NCBI GenBank assembly: GCA_022842065.1
Contig: JALHQH010000064.1
Span: forward strand, 1 to 64,000
DNA length: 64,000 nucleotides
Direction of reading: 5' to 3'
From: Caldilineaceae bacterium
Lineage (GTDB): Bacteria; Chloroflexota; Anaerolineae; Caldilineales; Caldilineaceae
A program made the position numbers and the translations under genes. This document shows positions 1 through 8,900 of the stretch, in pieces (position 1 is the first letter of the stretch; every line of letters starts with the position of its first letter). The notes beneath the pieces were generated by a model. That model saw nothing but the letters and a program-made list of their open reading frames with translations. It was not told the DNA's origin and did no database searches.

Positions 1-41
1 GCGCCGGCATCCTTGCCGGCTGCCGGCAAGGATGCCGGCGC
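1..41. repeat. Perfect 20-bp hairpin
   Basis: Positions 1-20 are the exact reverse complement of 22-41, with a one-base centre. It is GC-rich with no following T-run, so it resembles the dispersed intergenic hairpins elsewhere in the window more than a classical terminator. It may extend beyond the window edge. Confidence 0.85.
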
Positions 42-83
42 GCCCGCTACGTTCTCGCTACGTTTGTTTGGTATGCTGGCGGC

Positions 84-293
84 ATGACACACACAACGCC
101 ATCCTTCGCTAAAATGCACGCCACCGATCGCACCTTCATTCTCAGGCTGACTTGGGATGAAGCGTTGGGCAGTGCGCGCATCTTGCTCAAACCGGTCAAT
201 GGGGAAGCCGTCCGGCTCTTTAGTGATGTCGAATCGGCGCTGGTCTACCTGGAAACGGTGATGCAAGCGCAACAGGCACCCGATCCCCCCTAG
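84..293 (+). CDS. Small hypothetical protein
   Basis: Open frame of 69 residues. The body (RTFILRLTWDEALGSARILL) reads like a compact alpha/beta protein and ends in a helix rich in Ala/Gln. There is no clear ribosome binding site upstream of the ATG, no membrane segment and no recognised family. It precedes the LysE-type gene on the same strand but is separated from it by a hairpin, so co-transcription is uncertain. It could be a real small gene or a chance frame. Confidence 0.45.
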   Translation: MTHTTPSFAKMHATDRTFILRLTWDEALGSARILLKPVNGEAVRLFSDVESALVYLETVMQAQQAPDPP

Positions 294-320
294 CGAGATA
301 AACCAGAGAGCGACAAAGAA

Positions 321-381
321 GGACTTATGCAGCTACTCGGCGGCTGAGCTTGTCGAAGCCAGAGAGTAGCTGCATAAGTCC
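321..381. repeat. 18-bp perfect stem with 25-base loop
   Basis: Positions 321-338 pair exactly with 364-381. It sits between the small hypothetical gene and the LysE-type gene, ending about 10 bases before the latter's purine-rich ribosome binding region, so it may act as a transcript-end or leader structure. No T-run follows. Confidence 0.8.
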
Positions 382-405
382 TAGTAGAGAGAGAAGGAAG
401 AGACA

Positions 406-1071
406 ATGTTTGTTACGCTCCCCACCCATTCATTGCTAGCCCTAGCCCAAGGGTTTCTGTTATGCGCCGGACTGATCATCGCGATTGGGCCGCAAAATTT
501 GTTCATTCTGCAGCAAGGGCTCCGGGGGCGCCATCTCTTACTCACCGCATTGCTCTGCACCTTCTTCGATCTGCTGCTGATTGGTTTGGGGGTTGGTGGC
601 GTGGGTACCGCACTGGCCGCGGATGAGCGCGTCCTGACCGTCACCACCTTGGGCGGGGCGACCTTTCTCTTGGGCTATGGCGTACGGGCCTTGCATACCG
701 CTTGGTACACCCAACCGGCGTCCGCCAGTGACCAGCGCCAGGGCATGGGAGAAACCGGTGCGTTGAGCGTGAAAGGGACCATCCTGGCTACCCTCAGTTT
801 TTCGTTCCTCAATCCTGCCGCCTACCTCGATACAATCCTCATGATCGGTACGACCAGCAGTCGCTATCCCTTAGACGAGCGGCTCTTCTTTGGCGCTGGC
901 GCGGTGCTGGCCTCTGCCCTCTGGTTTTTCACCTTGACCTATGGCGCGAGCCGGTTAACGCCGCTCTTCCGCCACCGCGCTGCCTGGCGCACGCTCGACG
1001 TGGTGAGCGGCTGCCTCATGGTCGGGCTGGCCGCCGCGCTCTCATCCACCCAATCATTTTGGTTTTGGTAA
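406..1071 (+). CDS. LysE/ArgO-type amino acid exporter
   Basis: A 221-residue integral membrane protein of the LysE superfamily, which exports basic amino acids or related metabolites. The diagnostic N-terminal motif IGPQNLFILQQGLRGRH follows a first hydrophobic segment (about residues 10-28). Further hydrophobic segments lie near 40-60, 68-85, 115-140, 150-170 and 185-210, giving the usual six-helix plan, and the length is typical. The later SFLNPAAYLDTI segment matches the conserved second half of LysE/ArgO proteins. The start is supported by the purine-rich GAGAGAAGGAAGAGA just upstream. No LysR-type regulator is adjacent, so the substrate (Arg or Lys) is inferred only from the family. Confidence 0.9.
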   Translation: MFVTLPTHSLLALAQGFLLCAGLIIAIGPQNLFILQQGLRGRHLLLTALLCTFFDLLLIGLGVGGVGTALAADERVLTVTTLGGATFLLGYGVRALHTAWYTQPASASDQRQGMGETGALSVKGTILATLSFSFLNPAAYLDTILMIGTTSSRYPLDERLFFGAGAVLASALWFFTLTYGASRLTPLFRHRAAWRTLDVVSGCLMVGLAAALSSTQSFWFW

Positions 1072-1084
1072 ACACAGCCGTTTG

Positions 1085-1729
1085 CTAGACAATGCCCGCC
1101 TGATGGGCTTTATCGGCTGCGGCGTAGCGGTCGCTAACTGCCAACTTTTTCAAGAGCTGCGACACATAATTGCGCACACTTTTGGCGGTGAGGGTCAATT
1201 TTTCGGCAATCGTTGGGTTGTCGTCCCCATTGGCCAGCAGGACGAGTACCGCGCGTTCGCGTTGGGTCAACGCTGGTAATTCGACAGTTGGTGACGAGTG
1301 CTGGTTTGGCAGTTGATCGAACCAACGCATCATCTGGCGCGCAATGCTGGGGCTGAAGACCGCGCCACCCGCGGCGGCGATCCGCAGCGTTTGTAACATC
1401 GCCTGGTGTTGAATCCCTTTTAAGACATAGCCAATGGCGCCGGCCCGCATGGCGGCAAAGACCGATTGATCATCCTCGAACATGGTCAACATCAACACGG
1501 TTGAATCAGGATAGCGCTGCTTGATCTGGCGTGTCACATCGATGCCATTTTCGCCAGGCAGGTGGATGTCCATGAGGATCAGATCAGGCTGCAAGGTGGC
1601 GAGTTTTTGCAGTGCTTCTTCGCCCGACGCCGCCTCGCCGAGCAGCGTCATATCGTCTGCCGAATCGATCAAGAGCCGCAAGCCATCGCGAAAAATTTGG
1701 TGGTCATCGACCATAAAAATCGTAATCAT
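1085..1729 (-). CDS. NarL/FixJ-family response regulator
   Basis: A 214-residue two-component response regulator. The receiver domain (about 1-120) has the acidic pair D8/D9, phospho-acceptor D54 in LILMDIHLPGENG, and the conserved Lys in GYVLKG near residue 104. A LuxR-type helix-turn-helix (about 150-212) contains LTQRERAVLVLLANG, although the usual EIA element reads TIAEKLTLTAKSVRNYVSQL. It overlaps the upstream kinase gene by four bases (ATGA), so the two are translationally coupled and form a cognate pair that controls transcription. The target genes are unknown; the LysE-type gene is convergent, not obviously regulated. Confidence 0.93.
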   Translation of the reverse strand: MITIFMVDDHQIFRDGLRLLIDSADDMTLLGEAASGEEALQKLATLQPDLILMDIHLPGENGIDVTRQIKQRYPDSTVLMLTMFEDDQSVFAAMRAGAIGYVLKGIQHQAMLQTLRIAAAGGAVFSPSIARQMMRWFDQLPNQHSSPTVELPALTQRERAVLVLLANGDDNPTIAEKLTLTAKSVRNYVSQLLKKLAVSDRYAAADKAHQAGIV

Positions 1730-3078
1730 GGAGTAGAGTCCGCTAGAATCTGCTCATCGGAGAGCAGTGGAATCGAGGCCGAGAGGCGCGTCCCCGTTGG
1801 TTGAATACTGCTACTGGCAAAAGTGCCGCCCAATTCCTCCATCCGTTCGCGCATCGAGGTCAGGCCAACGCCGGCCATCACAGCGGGTGAGATGCCAATC
1901 CCATCATCTGTGATCACAAGCCAAAGCGCCCCTTCGCTTACATCCAGCCGGATCTGGCAGCGGTTCGCCTGCGCATGGCGGATGACATTGTCAAGCGCAG
2001 TCTGTACCATGCGAAAGAGGGCTGCTTCGGCGGCGGCACTGAGGGCCGGCAATTGCGGGGCGAGTTGCAGATCGATCACAAGTTGGCTCTCCAGTTGGCT
2101 CACATGGCTGGTGATGGCGCCGCTCAACCCCAGTTGATCCAGCAGCGGTGGACGCAACCCATAGACCAGCCGGCGGATGTCGGCCAGTGCTACTTCGATG
2201 TTGCTTTCCAGATCAACCAACACGCTTTCAGCCTTTTGGGGATTTTTGTGAACCATCTGGCGCGCCACACCCGTGCGAAAGACTTGAGCCGCCAACAGCG
2301 GGCCTAAGCCATCGTGCAGATCGCGCCCCATCCGCCGACGCTCCTCTTCACGCGCCGTCACGATCTTCTGGCGCGAGCCTTGCAAGGTGCGTGTCAACGC
2401 CGCCAACTCCACGCTGTTTGCTTGCAATTGACGTGTGAAACGCACCTGCTCATCGGCAAAGTTGCGATATTTGTCGAGCAACGAGTGATAGAAAGCAGTT
2501 ATATAACGCAGCAGGAAAACCATCACGAACATCAAGATAAAAAATTTGAGGGAGGTAAAACGAGCCGAATAGTCTAACAGGGGCGCCACAGGCTGACCGA
2601 TGCCGTCGAGATAAAAGACCCAGACCAGTGTCAATGCCATCAACGTAAAGCTCACAAACATCCAGCGCCGCCAGCCGTAGAGCAGCGAGAGGAGCACAGT
2701 GCAGAATAAGGCGATATCGCCAAAACCCCGTGTGCCACCATAAAAGACAAGTACCGGAGGAACCGCAAGATGGATGCAAACGACAAAAATGCCCCGGACA
2801 AGCGACGCATAGCGGGTTTTGCGTAGAAAGAGGTTGGCGAAAACCATGAGGTGAAGCATCCCCTGGATCAACCAAGAGAGAGGTGGCATTGTTTCGCCCG
2901 CCCTCATGCGCACCACCCGTGTGATCACCAAAACCAAGAAGGTGACCACCATCAAACCAACCCACAATTGATCACGCAGACGGTCGATCTCAGCATTGTG
3001 GAGATCGACGCCATTGTTGTCTATGTCGTTGCGTAAAACAGTAGTGTTCAATAGCGAATTATCATGAGTAACTGTCAA
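1726..3078 (-). CDS. NarL-type sensor histidine kinase
   Basis: A 450-residue membrane histidine kinase. Five to six hydrophobic segments lie between residues 37 and 195 (e.g. 40-54, 68-85, 97-113, 120-135, 140-156, 178-197), forming a membrane sensor without a large extracellular loop. A short linker coil leads to a HisKA_3 dimerisation domain with H255 in RRRMGRDLHDGLGP. The HATPase domain (about 350-440) has the N-box ALDNVIRHAQA and G-box ITDDGIGI. It resembles LiaS/DesK-type intramembrane sensors. It is the first gene of the pair with the downstream regulator, with a four-base overlap. The signal sensed cannot be read from the sequence. Confidence 0.92.
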   Translation of the reverse strand: MTVTHDNSLLNTTVLRNDIDNNGVDLHNAEIDRLRDQLWVGLMVVTFLVLVITRVVRMRAGETMPPLSWLIQGMLHLMVFANLFLRKTRYASLVRGIFVVCIHLAVPPVLVFYGGTRGFGDIALFCTVLLSLLYGWRRWMFVSFTLMALTLVWVFYLDGIGQPVAPLLDYSARFTSLKFFILMFVMVFLLRYITAFYHSLLDKYRNFADEQVRFTRQLQANSVELAALTRTLQGSRQKIVTAREEERRRMGRDLHDGLGPLLAAQVFRTGVARQMVHKNPQKAESVLVDLESNIEVALADIRRLVYGLRPPLLDQLGLSGAITSHVSQLESQLVIDLQLAPQLPALSAAAEAALFRMVQTALDNVIRHAQANRCQIRLDVSEGALWLVITDDGIGISPAVMAGVGLTSMRERMEELGGTFASSSIQPTGTRLSASIPLLSDEQILADSTP

Positions 3079-3108
3079 AAAATTAGTTCCGTGAAATCGT
3101 GACTCACC

Positions 3109-3176
3109 TTACGCACCGCCGCTTGTCGGGGCACGATAGCACGATAGTTCGTGCCCCGACAAGCGGCGGTGCGTAA
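3109..3176. repeat. 28-bp perfect hairpin
   Basis: Positions 3109-3136 pair exactly with 3149-3176 around a 12-base loop. The stem is GC-rich and long for a simple terminator. It lies upstream of the sensor kinase gene, not at its 3' end, so a role in transcription termination of that gene is excluded. Confidence 0.88.
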
Positions 3177-3366
3177 CATCAAATTCTAAGCGGAATCTAA
3201 CATAAAATCACCAATCCGGCAAACAGGTCCCAAATAAAGTCGGGACATGATCAGGACACAATCAGGACACCAGCCGCTATAAATGCGTGATATGCTAGTT
3301 GATGAGTGGCGACCATCAGGAATAGTTCCTTATCTGTTGGATTTTTGTTTTTTGTGCAAGAATTTT

Positions 3367-3420
3367 GTTTCAGGTTTCAGGTTCAAGGTTGCGTGTAACC
3401 TTGAACCTGAAACCTGAAAC
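3367..3420. repeat. 24-bp perfect hairpin with internal repeats
   Basis: Positions 3367-3390 pair exactly with 3397-3420 around GCGTGT. Each arm is itself built of GTTTCAGGTTTCAGGTTC-like units, which suggests slippage-generated growth. No coding content. Confidence 0.88.
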
Positions 3421-3445
3421 GTGAAACGTTGGATCAGTCACGTTC

Positions 3446-3480
3446 AGCGCAATCCATCCCGCCGGAATATGGATTGCGCT
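3446..3480. repeat. 12-bp hairpin
   Basis: AGCGCAATCCAT at 3446-3457 pairs with ATGGATTGCGCT at 3469-3480. It directly abuts, and by two bases overlaps, the left end of the 170-bp element. Confidence 0.65.
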
Positions 3481-3648
3481 AGTGTTCTGTGAAATAAGTC
3501 TTGATAGGAATCAAACCCCTCCCTAACCCTCCCCAGCTTGGGGAGGGAACCGTCACCTCGCCGGTGAGGTCACGGCTCCTCCCCCAGGCTGGGGGAGGTC
3601 GGGAGGGGGTAGAATTTATCTGTCATAATTTGTTTCACAAAACACTAG
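3479..3648. mobile_element. 170-bp CTAG-ended MITE-like element, copy 1
   Basis: The element begins CTAGTGTTCTGTGAAA and ends TTTCACAAAACACTAG, giving terminal inverted repeats with one mismatch in 16. The interior is two paired GC-rich hairpin arms (CCCTCCCCAGCTTGGGGAGGG and CTCCCCCAGGCTGGGGGAGG regions). It has no coding capacity. A second element of exactly the same length, the same CTAG ends and a closely similar core lies at 28420-28589. It is therefore probably a non-autonomous transposable element or a dispersed palindromic unit. Confidence 0.7.
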
Positions 3649-3676
3649 TAAATTCAAATTAGAAGGAGAGAATGCG

Positions 3677-4474
3677 ATGTTGCCTGTAACCCGCGGTCAA
3701 AAAATATATTTTGCCGCTGTCGGTCTGTTGGCTTTGTGGGTGGGGGTTTGGGGATATTTCGTCCCCGGCAGTGTCGATCGGGCGATTCCCTGGCTCGTGC
3801 CGCCGCTGCATGCACGTTTCTTGGGTGCCATGTACCTTTCTGGCACAACCTTTATGGTTGGCGGAATCTTGGCGCGTACCTATGCTGAAGTGCGGGTCAT
3901 GGTGGGCGTGATCGCCATCTGGACCGGCATGTTATTCATCGTTTCGCTCTTTTACCTGGGTGAATTTGATTACAGCCGCCAGCAGGTTTGGATCTGGTTC
4001 GGGGCCTATCTGATCTATCCGCTGATTGCGTTATGGTTGATGTGGCGTCACCGCACGCTGCGCGAAAGGGGTGCTGGGCCGGCTTTGCCAACCTGGGTGC
4101 GCGGCTATTTACTGGCACAAGGCATTGTGGTGACGGGGCTGGCCTTGTCCCTGTTGCTTGCACCAGAGAGCATGGTGAACCTGTGGCCCTGGAAAATCAG
4201 CCGATTGCTGGCCCAAATTTATTCAGCACCGTTTCTGGCGTATGGATTGAGCAGCTTACTGCTCAGCCGCCAACAAAGCTGGTCGGAAGTACGGGTGGTC
4301 GTGATCGGCACCTTCGTCTTCGCTTTTGGCGTGCTGGTTGCTTCATTGATCCATCGCGGGCTTTTTTCCGTAGCCAATGTAGCCACCTGGATTTGGTTTG
4401 GCGGCTTTGGGCTGGCAACCGGGATGCTTGGCGGGTTGAGCATTCGCTCCATCCGTGAAGGTGGTTCAACATGA
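3677..4474 (+). CDS. Polytopic membrane protein, unknown function
   Basis: A 265-residue protein dominated by seven or eight hydrophobic segments (about 10-30, 43-62, 70-90, 100-122, 140-162, 180-198, 205-228, 235-258). The start is set by AGGAGAG eight bases upstream of the ATG. It is the first of three genes joined by four-base ATGA overlaps. It shares a recognisable pattern with the third gene (FLGAMYLSG versus VLGAFYITS, WPWKISRLLAQ versus FPWKLTPLTAR), so the two are diverged paralogues. No catalytic motif is visible and the family is not recognised. Confidence 0.85.
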   Translation: MLPVTRGQKIYFAAVGLLALWVGVWGYFVPGSVDRAIPWLVPPLHARFLGAMYLSGTTFMVGGILARTYAEVRVMVGVIAIWTGMLFIVSLFYLGEFDYSRQQVWIWFGAYLIYPLIALWLMWRHRTLRERGAGPALPTWVRGYLLAQGIVVTGLALSLLLAPESMVNLWPWKISRLLAQIYSAPFLAYGLSSLLLSRQQSWSEVRVVVIGTFVFAFGVLVASLIHRGLFSVANVATWIWFGGFGLATGMLGGLSIRSIREGGST

Positions 4475-4878
4475 TCAAGCAACCCGCTCGCCTCTATACC
4501 GCAATCACCGGACTATTCTTGCTTTTGCAAGGCACATCCACCCTGGCGTTCCGCCTCTACCCGCCATTGGATCAAGCCTTTCCGCCCCTGCTGGCTGTCA
4601 CGCAGATGATCGCGCCACACTCGCTCCTGCATATTCTGACCGGTTTATTGGCACTTGGGGTGTTGTATTGGGGCGCTGAAGGCCGCGCATTGTGGTTTGC
4701 CACAGGGTTTGGTTTGTTTTATAGCGGGTTGGCTTTTTGGGGGATGATCACCGGACAGCCGACAGTTTTTGGACTGCAATCGTTCGATCATCCATTTCAC
4801 TTTTTGTTAGGCGGGTTGGGGTTAGCCGCCGCCGCCCTATCCTATCACTCAGCGATGAGAAAGAAGGTTTCCCGATGA
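4471..4878 (+). CDS. Small four-helix membrane protein
   Basis: A 135-residue membrane protein that begins in the ATGA overlap with the preceding gene and ends in an ATGA overlap with the next. Four hydrophobic segments lie near 8-25, 45-66, 70-92 and 108-128. The spacing and the HSLLHILTGLLALG / HPFHFLLGG elements resemble DUF4383-like proteins, but the match is weak. As the middle gene of a tightly coupled operon it is likely a partner of the two larger membrane proteins. Confidence 0.8.
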   Translation: MIKQPARLYTAITGLFLLLQGTSTLAFRLYPPLDQAFPPLLAVTQMIAPHSLLHILTGLLALGVLYWGAEGRALWFATGFGLFYSGLAFWGMITGQPTVFGLQSFDHPFHFLLGGLGLAAAALSYHSAMRKKVSR

Positions 4879-5738
4879 CTTCACTTCCTAAAACTTCACA
4901 CGCTAAGACTTCACATTCTAAGACTTCACAGGGAACATCGATAGCCTGGCCCTTACGCGCCTGGTTGCTGGTAGAAGTACTATTCGGCGTTGCCGCTGTG
5001 TTGGCCATTGGGCTTTCGCCGGCTGACACCAAGACCAACTTCGCCTGGCCGATCCAGCCGGTGGTAATGGCTGCGGTACTTGGGGCATTCTACATCACCT
5101 CTGCTCCGCTTTTCCTGCTTCCTATGCTTGCCAAACGTTGGGAAATGATTCGGGTCATGATCCTGCCCACGGCTCTTTTCAGCACAGTTCAATTGGTGGC
5201 AACGTTTCTCCATTGGGACAAGTTTTCGGTTGGCTCGTTCCCCTTTTATGTCTGGTTTGCCAGTTACCTCTTGCCACCGCCGATTTTTGTAAGCGCATAC
5301 CTGTGGCAGCAACGGAAAGCCGCTTCGCCTTCTGGCGTTGCTGAGGATCCACTGCCATTCTGGTTACATGGGCTGTTGCTGATTTGCGGTGGCATACTCA
5401 CCCTTGTCGCAATCCTGGTCTTCATCTATCCTAACTTGCTTATACCAGTTTTCCCCTGGAAATTGACACCACTCACCGCCCGTTCGCTTTGCGGTTGGCT
5501 GATTGCTGTGGGCACTATCATGCTTACAATGTCGCGCGAGAACGACCAGACACGAGCAAGACTGGCAACGCCGATGTTCATTCTTATCCTTCCAACGCTT
5601 CTCCTGCAGATGGCGCGCTTTGCAAACGAAGTGAATTGGCGCACCCCGGTCTTATGGCTGGGCTTGCTGTTGTTCGCCGTCGTTGGATTCTGCGGGCTTT
5701 ATCTCGCAAAAGGGAGTTGGCGCGACGCGTTGCATTGA
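4875..5738 (+). CDS. Polytopic membrane protein, paralogue of the first operon gene
   Basis: A 287-residue protein starting at the ATG of the ATGA overlap at 4875. An earlier in-frame ATG at 4737 would run far inside the previous gene and is rejected. The N-terminus is a short hydrophilic stretch of KTSH repeats (MTSLPKTSHAKTSHSKTSQ), which comes from a small tandem DNA repeat. Seven or eight hydrophobic segments follow, arranged like those of the 3677-4474 product. The conserved pair VWFASYLLPP and FPWKLTPLTAR mirror that protein. Function unknown; probably acts with its two operon partners in the membrane. Confidence 0.82.
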   Translation: MTSLPKTSHAKTSHSKTSQGTSIAWPLRAWLLVEVLFGVAAVLAIGLSPADTKTNFAWPIQPVVMAAVLGAFYITSAPLFLLPMLAKRWEMIRVMILPTALFSTVQLVATFLHWDKFSVGSFPFYVWFASYLLPPPIFVSAYLWQQRKAASPSGVAEDPLPFWLHGLLLICGGILTLVAILVFIYPNLLIPVFPWKLTPLTARSLCGWLIAVGTIMLTMSRENDQTRARLATPMFILILPTLLLQMARFANEVNWRTPVLWLGLLLFAVVGFCGLYLAKGSWRDALH

Positions 5739-5739
5739 T

Positions 5740-5832
5740 AAACGCAAGTATTTCAAGTACGGCAGCATCGAAGATGGCGCCGTCGAACTGGGCATTCCGC
5801 TGATCTTTGTGATGGGGCATGAAAAGTGTCAG
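5740..5832 (+). pseudogene. Beta-carbonic anhydrase fragment
   Basis: Directly after the membrane operon, about 30 codons read KYGSIEDGAVELGIPLIFVM then GHEKCQ. This matches the core of beta-class carbonic anhydrases, including the zinc-ligand pair His and Cys of the GHxxCG element, although the Gly after Cys is replaced by Gln. There is no start codon, N-terminal part or C-terminal part. The downstream sequence dissolves into CTGCAAC repeats. It is a remnant of a lost or displaced gene. Confidence 0.72.
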
Positions 5833-5865
5833 CCTGCAACCTTGCAACCCTGCAACCCTGCAACC
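5833..5865. repeat. Short tandem repeat (CCTGCAAC-type)
   Basis: Four near-identical units of the CTGCAACC type follow the carbonic anhydrase remnant. The repeat probably grew by slippage. Confidence 0.75.
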
Positions 5866-5956
5866 GCACGCCGGTTTGAGATATAGCTTCGCTGGATAGT
5901 TACGTTTTTATGTTCATTTTTTCACTTTTGTCCAAAGTCCAATCAAGGAGAGAATA

Positions 5957-8900
5957 ATGAAGAAGAGTTGTCTTCAACTCGCTACAGGATTGTTTTGCGG
6001 CTTTGCACTCATCTTGTGGATGGGTGCAGGCACCTTTGCACAGTCACCAACAGCTGCCGCTGAAATGGCTGAAATTTCCGCCCAGATTCAAAGCACCGGC
6101 GCGGCGCCGATCATTGTGGAATTGGCTACGGACTGGCATGTAGAGCAATTTGGCGATGTCAGCGCGGCCAGTGTCCAGGCGGCCGCCATTGCCAACGCGC
6201 AGCAGGCCGTGCTTGGCCGGATGAGCGCTTTTGACGTGACAAACGTCAAGACTTATCAGTCGACCCCGCAGTTAGCGCTCACGGTCTCCTCGCAGGCGGC
6301 GCTGGCTGCCCTGAGCCAGGCGCCCGAAGTTGCCAGGATACAGCTTGATAGGATCTACACGCCGGCGCTGCTGGAAAGTGTGCCGCTGATCCGTGCCGAT
6401 CGCGCCCACGATCTCTTCTACACCGGTAACGGTCAGGTTGTCGCCATACTGGACACTGGCGTAGCCAAAAACCATCCCGACCTTGCCGGCAAGGTCGTCG
6501 CGGAAGCCTGTTTTTCCACGACCAATGCGTCACAAGGGGCAAGTTCGCTATGCCCCGGCGGTCAGGATACGACGGCAACCAACTCGGGTCTCAACTGTGC
6601 CGCCTTCGGCTGTGAGCATGGCACCCATGTGGCGGGTATCGTCGCCGGTGTGGCGCCCCAAGCCAACCTAATCTCAATCCAGGTCTTTTCAAGGGTCGGC
6701 AGGCTGGGGGCCTTTAATTCTGATCTCATCTTGGCGCTTGAACACGTGCTAACGTTGAAGCAGCAGGGGCTACCGGTCGCGTCCGTCAATATGAGCCTGG
6801 GTGGGGGGCGCTTCACATCCGCTTGCGACAGTGAGGCGCTCAGGCCGGTCATTGAATTGTTGGCGGCGCAAGGTGTCGCTACGGTGATTGCCGCGGGAAA
6901 TGGGGGGAGTCGAGGCCAAATGGCCTCGCCGGCGTGTATTTCAGCAGCCATCAGTGTGGCCGCATCGACAAAAAACGACGCGATCGCCAGCTTCTCCGAT
7001 ATTTCGTCGATTACCACGCTCTATGCCCCTGGCGTTGACATCCTTTCGGCGGTGCCGGCGACCGGCCGCGAGAGCTTTAACGGCACCTCCATGGCCGCGC
7101 CCCATGTGGCCGGTGCCGTGGCCATTTTCAAACAGGCGAAGCCATCGGCAACAGTGGCTGAGATCAAGAATCTATTGGTCACCACCGGCCCAACCATCAC
7201 CGACAATCGCAGCGACGGCTCCATCACAAAGCGTAGGCTGGATGTCTATGCCGGGCTTTGCGCGTTGATAGGCTGCGACGATGATTTTCGCACCTTATTG
7301 TCCGACCAGCCGCTGGACGGCACGATCAGTTCGTCCGCCGACCGGGACCACTACGTTTTGTCCGGCGTAGCTGGTGACCAAGTAACCATCGTCTTGACCC
7401 GCACGAGCGGGACGCTGGATCCCTTTCTGGAACTCTCTGATCCAGCCGGCGTGAACGTCGTCGTCAACGATAACGGCGCCCCGGACAACAATGCACTGAT
7501 CAACGGTTATACGCTCCTGGAGACCGGGCGCTACCTGATCGTCGCCCGTGGCGTCGGCGGGACGGGTGCGTATCGGATCCGCTTGGCGGCGCAACCGGTC
7601 GTCCTCAATCCCATCCCTCGTATCACCCGCCTGAGTCCGGATAGTGCGACCGGCCGCCTGCTTGGCTCCGATCTTACGGTGCGGATTTTCGGCAGCAACT
7701 TCATGCCGGCCTCCCGCGCCTTTTATGATGGTTCAGCACGCACCGTACGCTTTGTTAGCCCAACGGAGCTTGTGATGACTTTACCGCGCAGCGACCTGCA
7801 CCTGCCCTGGCCAGACACCGACCCGATCACGGTGCGCAATCCCGTCCCTGGTGGCGGCACCTCGGAACCCGCGACATTTCGCATTCTCCGCCCACTCCTC
7901 GGTGAGAGCAATTTGCTTCAGCCAGCAGCCGGCGGCATTATCGAGACCGGCGTGAAGACGACGATGGTCATCAGTTGGACGGCGCCGATCACCGTCACCA
8001 GTTGGCGCACGATGCAGAATATGGACCTGCGGCTGCGTGACCAGCATGGCAACACGGCCGCCTGGGTGCGCATCGTCGAACGCGCAGGGGAAAACAGCGT
8101 CTTTCGGTTGCTCAACGCGGCCGAGGTGAGTCTCTCGCGCGCAACGACCGAAACGTTTCCGCTACCGGAAGAAGGTCTACCCGGCATCAACAAGGATATC
8201 GTTCTCAGCGACACCGTGACCCTGCATCTGGCCGATAGCGCCTTCTCGGCATCAGATCGCACAGCAATCATGACGCCGACGCTTACCTTCGGCCCCAATG
8301 CGGTCGGCACCTACAACATCGAGTTCCGGGTGGATAACGAGAATGGTGAGGTCCAGAAGAACGATATACTCGGTAAAATTACCATCGTGCCCCCTTCGTG
8401 TCCGGCTGCCGTCGTTGGGGCACAGATCGATGGTGCCGAGCGCGGATCAGTCGGTACGGACGCTCTCTATACGGCCACTGTTCTGCCCGTCCAGGCGTCG
8501 CAACCGATCAGCTTTACCTGGTCACCCGAACCCAAGAGCGGTCAGGGTACGGCCACGGCAACCTACCAGTGGCGCAGCGCCGGCGAGCGGATTCTCGCGG
8601 TGAGCGCCGAAAACTGTGGCGGCTTTGGTGATGCGATCAAGACGGTGCAAATTCGCACCACCGAAGCGCCCGATCTCGCGATCCGCAAAGTCGCGCCCAG
8701 TGTGGTCAAGGCGGGGGAACGGATCACCTACACGCTGACGGTCAGCAACAGCGGCGCGCTGCCAGCCAACAACTTGACGATCACCGACGTTGTTCCTGCC
8801 GGTGCGACCTATATCAGCGGTGGTGTGCTACAGAACGGCATCGTACACTGGGGCGTGAGCCAACTCGACGGGTACGGGGCCGCGATCCAGGTGGAATATG

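Larger units (their letters stand above)
3079..3676. other. Intergenic region packed with hairpins
   Basis: The divergent region between the kinase gene (minus) and the membrane operon (plus) holds no credible gene. It contains three hairpins (3109-3176, 3367-3420, 3446-3480) and a 170-bp element (3479-3648), all listed separately. Promoters for both flanking units must lie here, but no convincing -35/-10 pair was recognised. Confidence 0.7.

Noticed and set aside
4737..4874. Upstream extension of the third membrane-operon gene
   Set aside because: It would overlap most of the preceding gene; the ATGA overlap at 4875 gives a normal coupled start.
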